From Treponema sp. (GTDB lineage: Bacteria; Spirochaetota; Spirochaetia; Treponematales; Breznakiellaceae): a stretch of 6,049 nt of DNA. The stretch covers positions 1 to 6,049 of the forward strand of contig JAISPH010000229.1 of the NCBI GenBank assembly GCA_031275035.1, in the 5' to 3' direction. The stretch's first letter is position 1, and every line of letters begins with the position of its first letter. This document shows, piece after piece, positions 5,443 through 6,049 of this stretch. The translations under genes and the position numbers were made by a program. The notes under the pieces were generated by a model, which was not told the origin of the DNA, made no database searches, and saw only the letters and a list, made by a program, of their open reading frames with translations.

Positions 5443-6049
5443 ATGAATACAGGTCCCATAATCCTGCGGAACGGCAAGCTGGGGCCCCGGGTGGTAAAGG
5501 CCCTGGAAAACCGGCGTTTTGAAGCATGGTATTTTGATGAAACTGCGGCGGCGGTGGAAAAGGTTCTGGCCCTCATTCCCCGGGAGCATGTGGTTTCCTG
5601 GGGCGGCTCCCTGACCATGGACGGCCTGGGGATACAGAAACTGCTGGAAGAGCGGGGAAACAAGCTTATCGACCGGGACAAGGCCGCATCCAGGGAGGAA
5701 CGGATTGAACTGATGCGGCAGGCCCTGCTCTGCGACACCTTCCTCTGCGGCGCCAATGCCATAAGTGAGGACGGCCAGCTGGTAAATATAGACGGGAACG
5801 GCAACCGGGTGGCGGCGATGATCTTCGGTCCCAAGCAGGTAATTGTGATGGCGGGCATAAATAAGGTAGCAAAAACCGCCGCCGATGCAATGGTCCGGGC
5901 CCGGACCATTGCATCGCCTCTTAACGTACAGCGTTTTGCGGCTCTCAAAACCCCCTGTAATGAAACCGGAAGCTGCGCCGACTGTCTTTCTGCAGATTCG
6001 ATTTGCAACTACATTGTTACTACCCGGCGCTGTAATCCTCCGGGCCGGA
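5443..6049 (+). CDS. LUD-domain (DUF162) protein, lactate-utilisation-like (partial, runs off the right edge)
   Basis: The frame is open from ATG 5443, four bases after AAGGAGG, to the window end and gives 202 residues. It resembles stand-alone LUD-domain proteins: VSWGGSLTMDGLGIQKLL (51-68), then DRDKAASREERIELMRQALL (77-96), the core CDTFLCGANAISEDGQLVN (97-115) leading into IDGNGNRVAAMIFGPKQVIV (116-135), and NKVAKTAADAM (140-150). The last part has a cysteine cluster, Cys172-x5-Cys178-x2-Cys181-x6-Cys188, which in relatives looks like a metal or Fe-S site; this is inference. The LUD fold is shared with LutB and LutC of L-lactate oxidation, but no lutA or lutB partner and no ferredoxin domain is visible here, so the lactate role is only a family label. 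The protein should be nearly complete, as relatives run to slightly over 200 residues. A terminator separates it from livF. A perfect palindrome sits within codons 147-158. Confidence 0.85.
   Translation, partial: MNTGPIILRNGKLGPRVVKALENRRFEAWYFDETAAAVEKVLALIPREHVVSWGGSLTMDGLGIQKLLEERGNKLIDRDKAASREERIELMRQALLCDTFLCGANAISEDGQLVNIDGNGNRVAAMIFGPKQVIVMAGINKVAKTAADAMVRARTIASPLNVQRFAALKTPCNETGSCADCLSADSICNYIVTTRRCNPPGR
5883..5916. repeat. Perfect 34-bp palindrome inside the LUD-domain coding sequence
   Basis: The left half at 5883-5899 (CGATGCAATGGTCCGGG) is the exact reverse complement of the right half at 5900-5916, with no spacer and no mismatch. Symmetry ends at 5882/5917. It spans the last base of codon 147 and codons 148-158 (DAMVRARTIAS), and the reading frame continues normally on both sides. 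In mRNA it could fold to a hairpin of about 15 pairs with a four-base loop, and in DNA to a cruciform. I saw no second copy in the window. Confidence 0.95.

Noticed and set aside
5289..6008. 239-codon open frame on the - strand opposite the LUD gene and leader
   Set aside because: The + strand frame has an SD and clear LUD-family motifs. The antisense product is serine/arginine/proline-rich with no recognisable domain.

Overview
The window carries a complete branched-chain amino acid (Liv/HAAT-type) ABC importer operon on the + strand. It is flanked by a divergent, left-truncated membrane-transporter gene and a right-truncated LUD-domain (DUF162) gene. Everything is chromosomal in character: tight gene packing, good Shine-Dalgarno (SD) sites, an intrinsic terminator and uniform base composition. 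I see no insertion sequence, phage, CRISPR, tRNA or rRNA signal.

Layout. Positions 1-481 (- strand) are the N-terminal half of an EamA/DMT-family transporter. 482-573 is a short divergent intergenic region with a candidate promoter and a strong SD. 574-1716 is the substrate-binding lipoprotein (livK-like). 1717-1793 is a structured gap dominated by a GC-rich hairpin. 1794-5247 holds the two permeases (livH, livM) and two ATPases (livG, livF), which abut or overlap by a few bases. 5262-5290 is an intrinsic terminator. 5291-5442 is a structured leader. 5443 to the window end is a LUD-domain protein with a C-terminal cysteine cluster.

How the genes work together. The lipid-anchored binding protein captures a branched-chain or related amino acid outside the membrane. 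LivH and LivM form the channel, and LivG and LivF power it by ATP hydrolysis. Gene order K-H-M-G-F is the classic one. The hairpin after livK may favour accumulation of binding-protein mRNA over the membrane components. The terminator makes the LUD gene a separate unit unless there is read-through.

Organism. The base composition is moderately GC-rich. The binding protein is a lipoprotein (lipobox, Cys18) rather than a freely soluble periplasmic protein, which points away from the enteric arrangement and towards Firmicutes or Spirochaetes. Together with the LUD/DUF162 gene and general sequence feel, a treponeme-like spirochaete is my tentative guess; this is inference only.

No new multi-gene system is evident. 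The signals most worth a second look are non-coding or sub-genic: a perfect 34-bp zero-spacer palindrome inside the LUD coding sequence (5883-5916), a possible pseudoknot abutting an SD-less livH start (1734-1793), and mutually exclusive stems in the LUD leader (5338-5419).
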